DNA of 64,000 nt from an uncultured Saprospiraceae bacterium (GTDB lineage Bacteria > Bacteroidota > Bacteroidia > Chitinophagales > Saprospiraceae). Below are positions 63,992 through 64,000 of the stretch, in pieces (within the stretch, counting starts at the first letter, position 1; the number at the start of each line of letters is the position of its first letter). Made by a program: the position numbers and the translations under genes. Below the pieces are notes generated by a model. The model was given only the letters and a program-made list of their open reading frames with translations. It did no database searches and was not told the DNA's origin. The stretch lies in assembly GCA_938001865.1 (NCBI GenBank), contig CALLAW010000055.1, positions 44,043 to 108,042 on the forward strand, given 5' to 3'.

Positions 63992-64000
63992 CTCCGGTAG

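Overview
The window comes from a member of the Bacteroidota, most likely a Saprospiria/Lewinella-type environmental organism (the phylum is well supported; the lower rank is my inference). The evidence is a SusC/SusD pair, several secreted proteins with type IX secretion (T9SS type A) C-terminal sorting tails, TAnnTTTG-type promoter elements, a ligase-associated DEXH helicase, and AT-rich leaders in place of strong Shine-Dalgarno sequences. No transposase, phage gene, rRNA or CRISPR array was seen. One tRNA-Ser is present.

Region 1 (1-9.3 kb) is a small specialised-metabolite locus. A truncated adenylate-forming ligase, a free carrier protein, a one-module NRPS (C-A-PCP) and a UGT-type glycosyltransferase overlap or nearly abut on the + strand. 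The adenylation domain carries an asparagine-type specificity code. It is interrupted between core motifs A8 and A9 by about 330 residues of a Cys-rich PP-loop ATP-pyrophosphatase that resembles sugar amidotransferases of the WbpG/WbuX type. This is the most striking object in the window. A convergent - strand set (ornithine cyclodeaminase-like enzyme, GT2, DUF354 protein) may belong to the same locus.

Region 2 (9.6-23.3 kb) is a beta-glucoside utilisation locus: GH3, GH1 and a GPH-type symporter on the - strand, divergent from SusC/SusD and followed by a large FG-GAP/ASPIC-UnbV lipoprotein. Region 3 (23.4-31.9 kb) starts with a DEXH helicase, then enters an AT-rich, variable-looking island. 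The island has two T9SS-sorted proteins, two YD-repeat-like hypothetical proteins, a pseudogene with one in-frame stop, and two families of intergenic repeats.

Region 4 (31.9-48.8 kb) is mixed metabolism: GNAT, class IV aminotransferase, sulfotransferase-like protein and alkyltransferase-like protein; an unknown lipoprotein; a membrane FeS protein with an FAD oxidoreductase; an Omp28-like T9SS protein with a small T9SS partner; KatG; a TetR regulator divergent from a SulP transporter with a clear palindrome between them; and an atypical Nramp-like transporter.

Region 5 (49.2-64 kb) looks like a stress-response block: tRNA-Ser, MscS + CorA, then a tightly coupled STAS / RsbT-RsbX fusion / histidine kinase / LuxR response regulator set. 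After it come a universal stress protein, an uncharacterised operon of two ATP-grasp enzymes plus an aspartoacylase-family hydrolase, and a polyamine operon (arginine decarboxylase, agmatinase, deoxyhypusine synthase-like) followed by two tiny charged proteins. A 15-bp palindrome, TAGGTRAATTRCCTA, occurs three times around the regulator genes, and half-sites precede the next operons. I infer a shared regulon from this.
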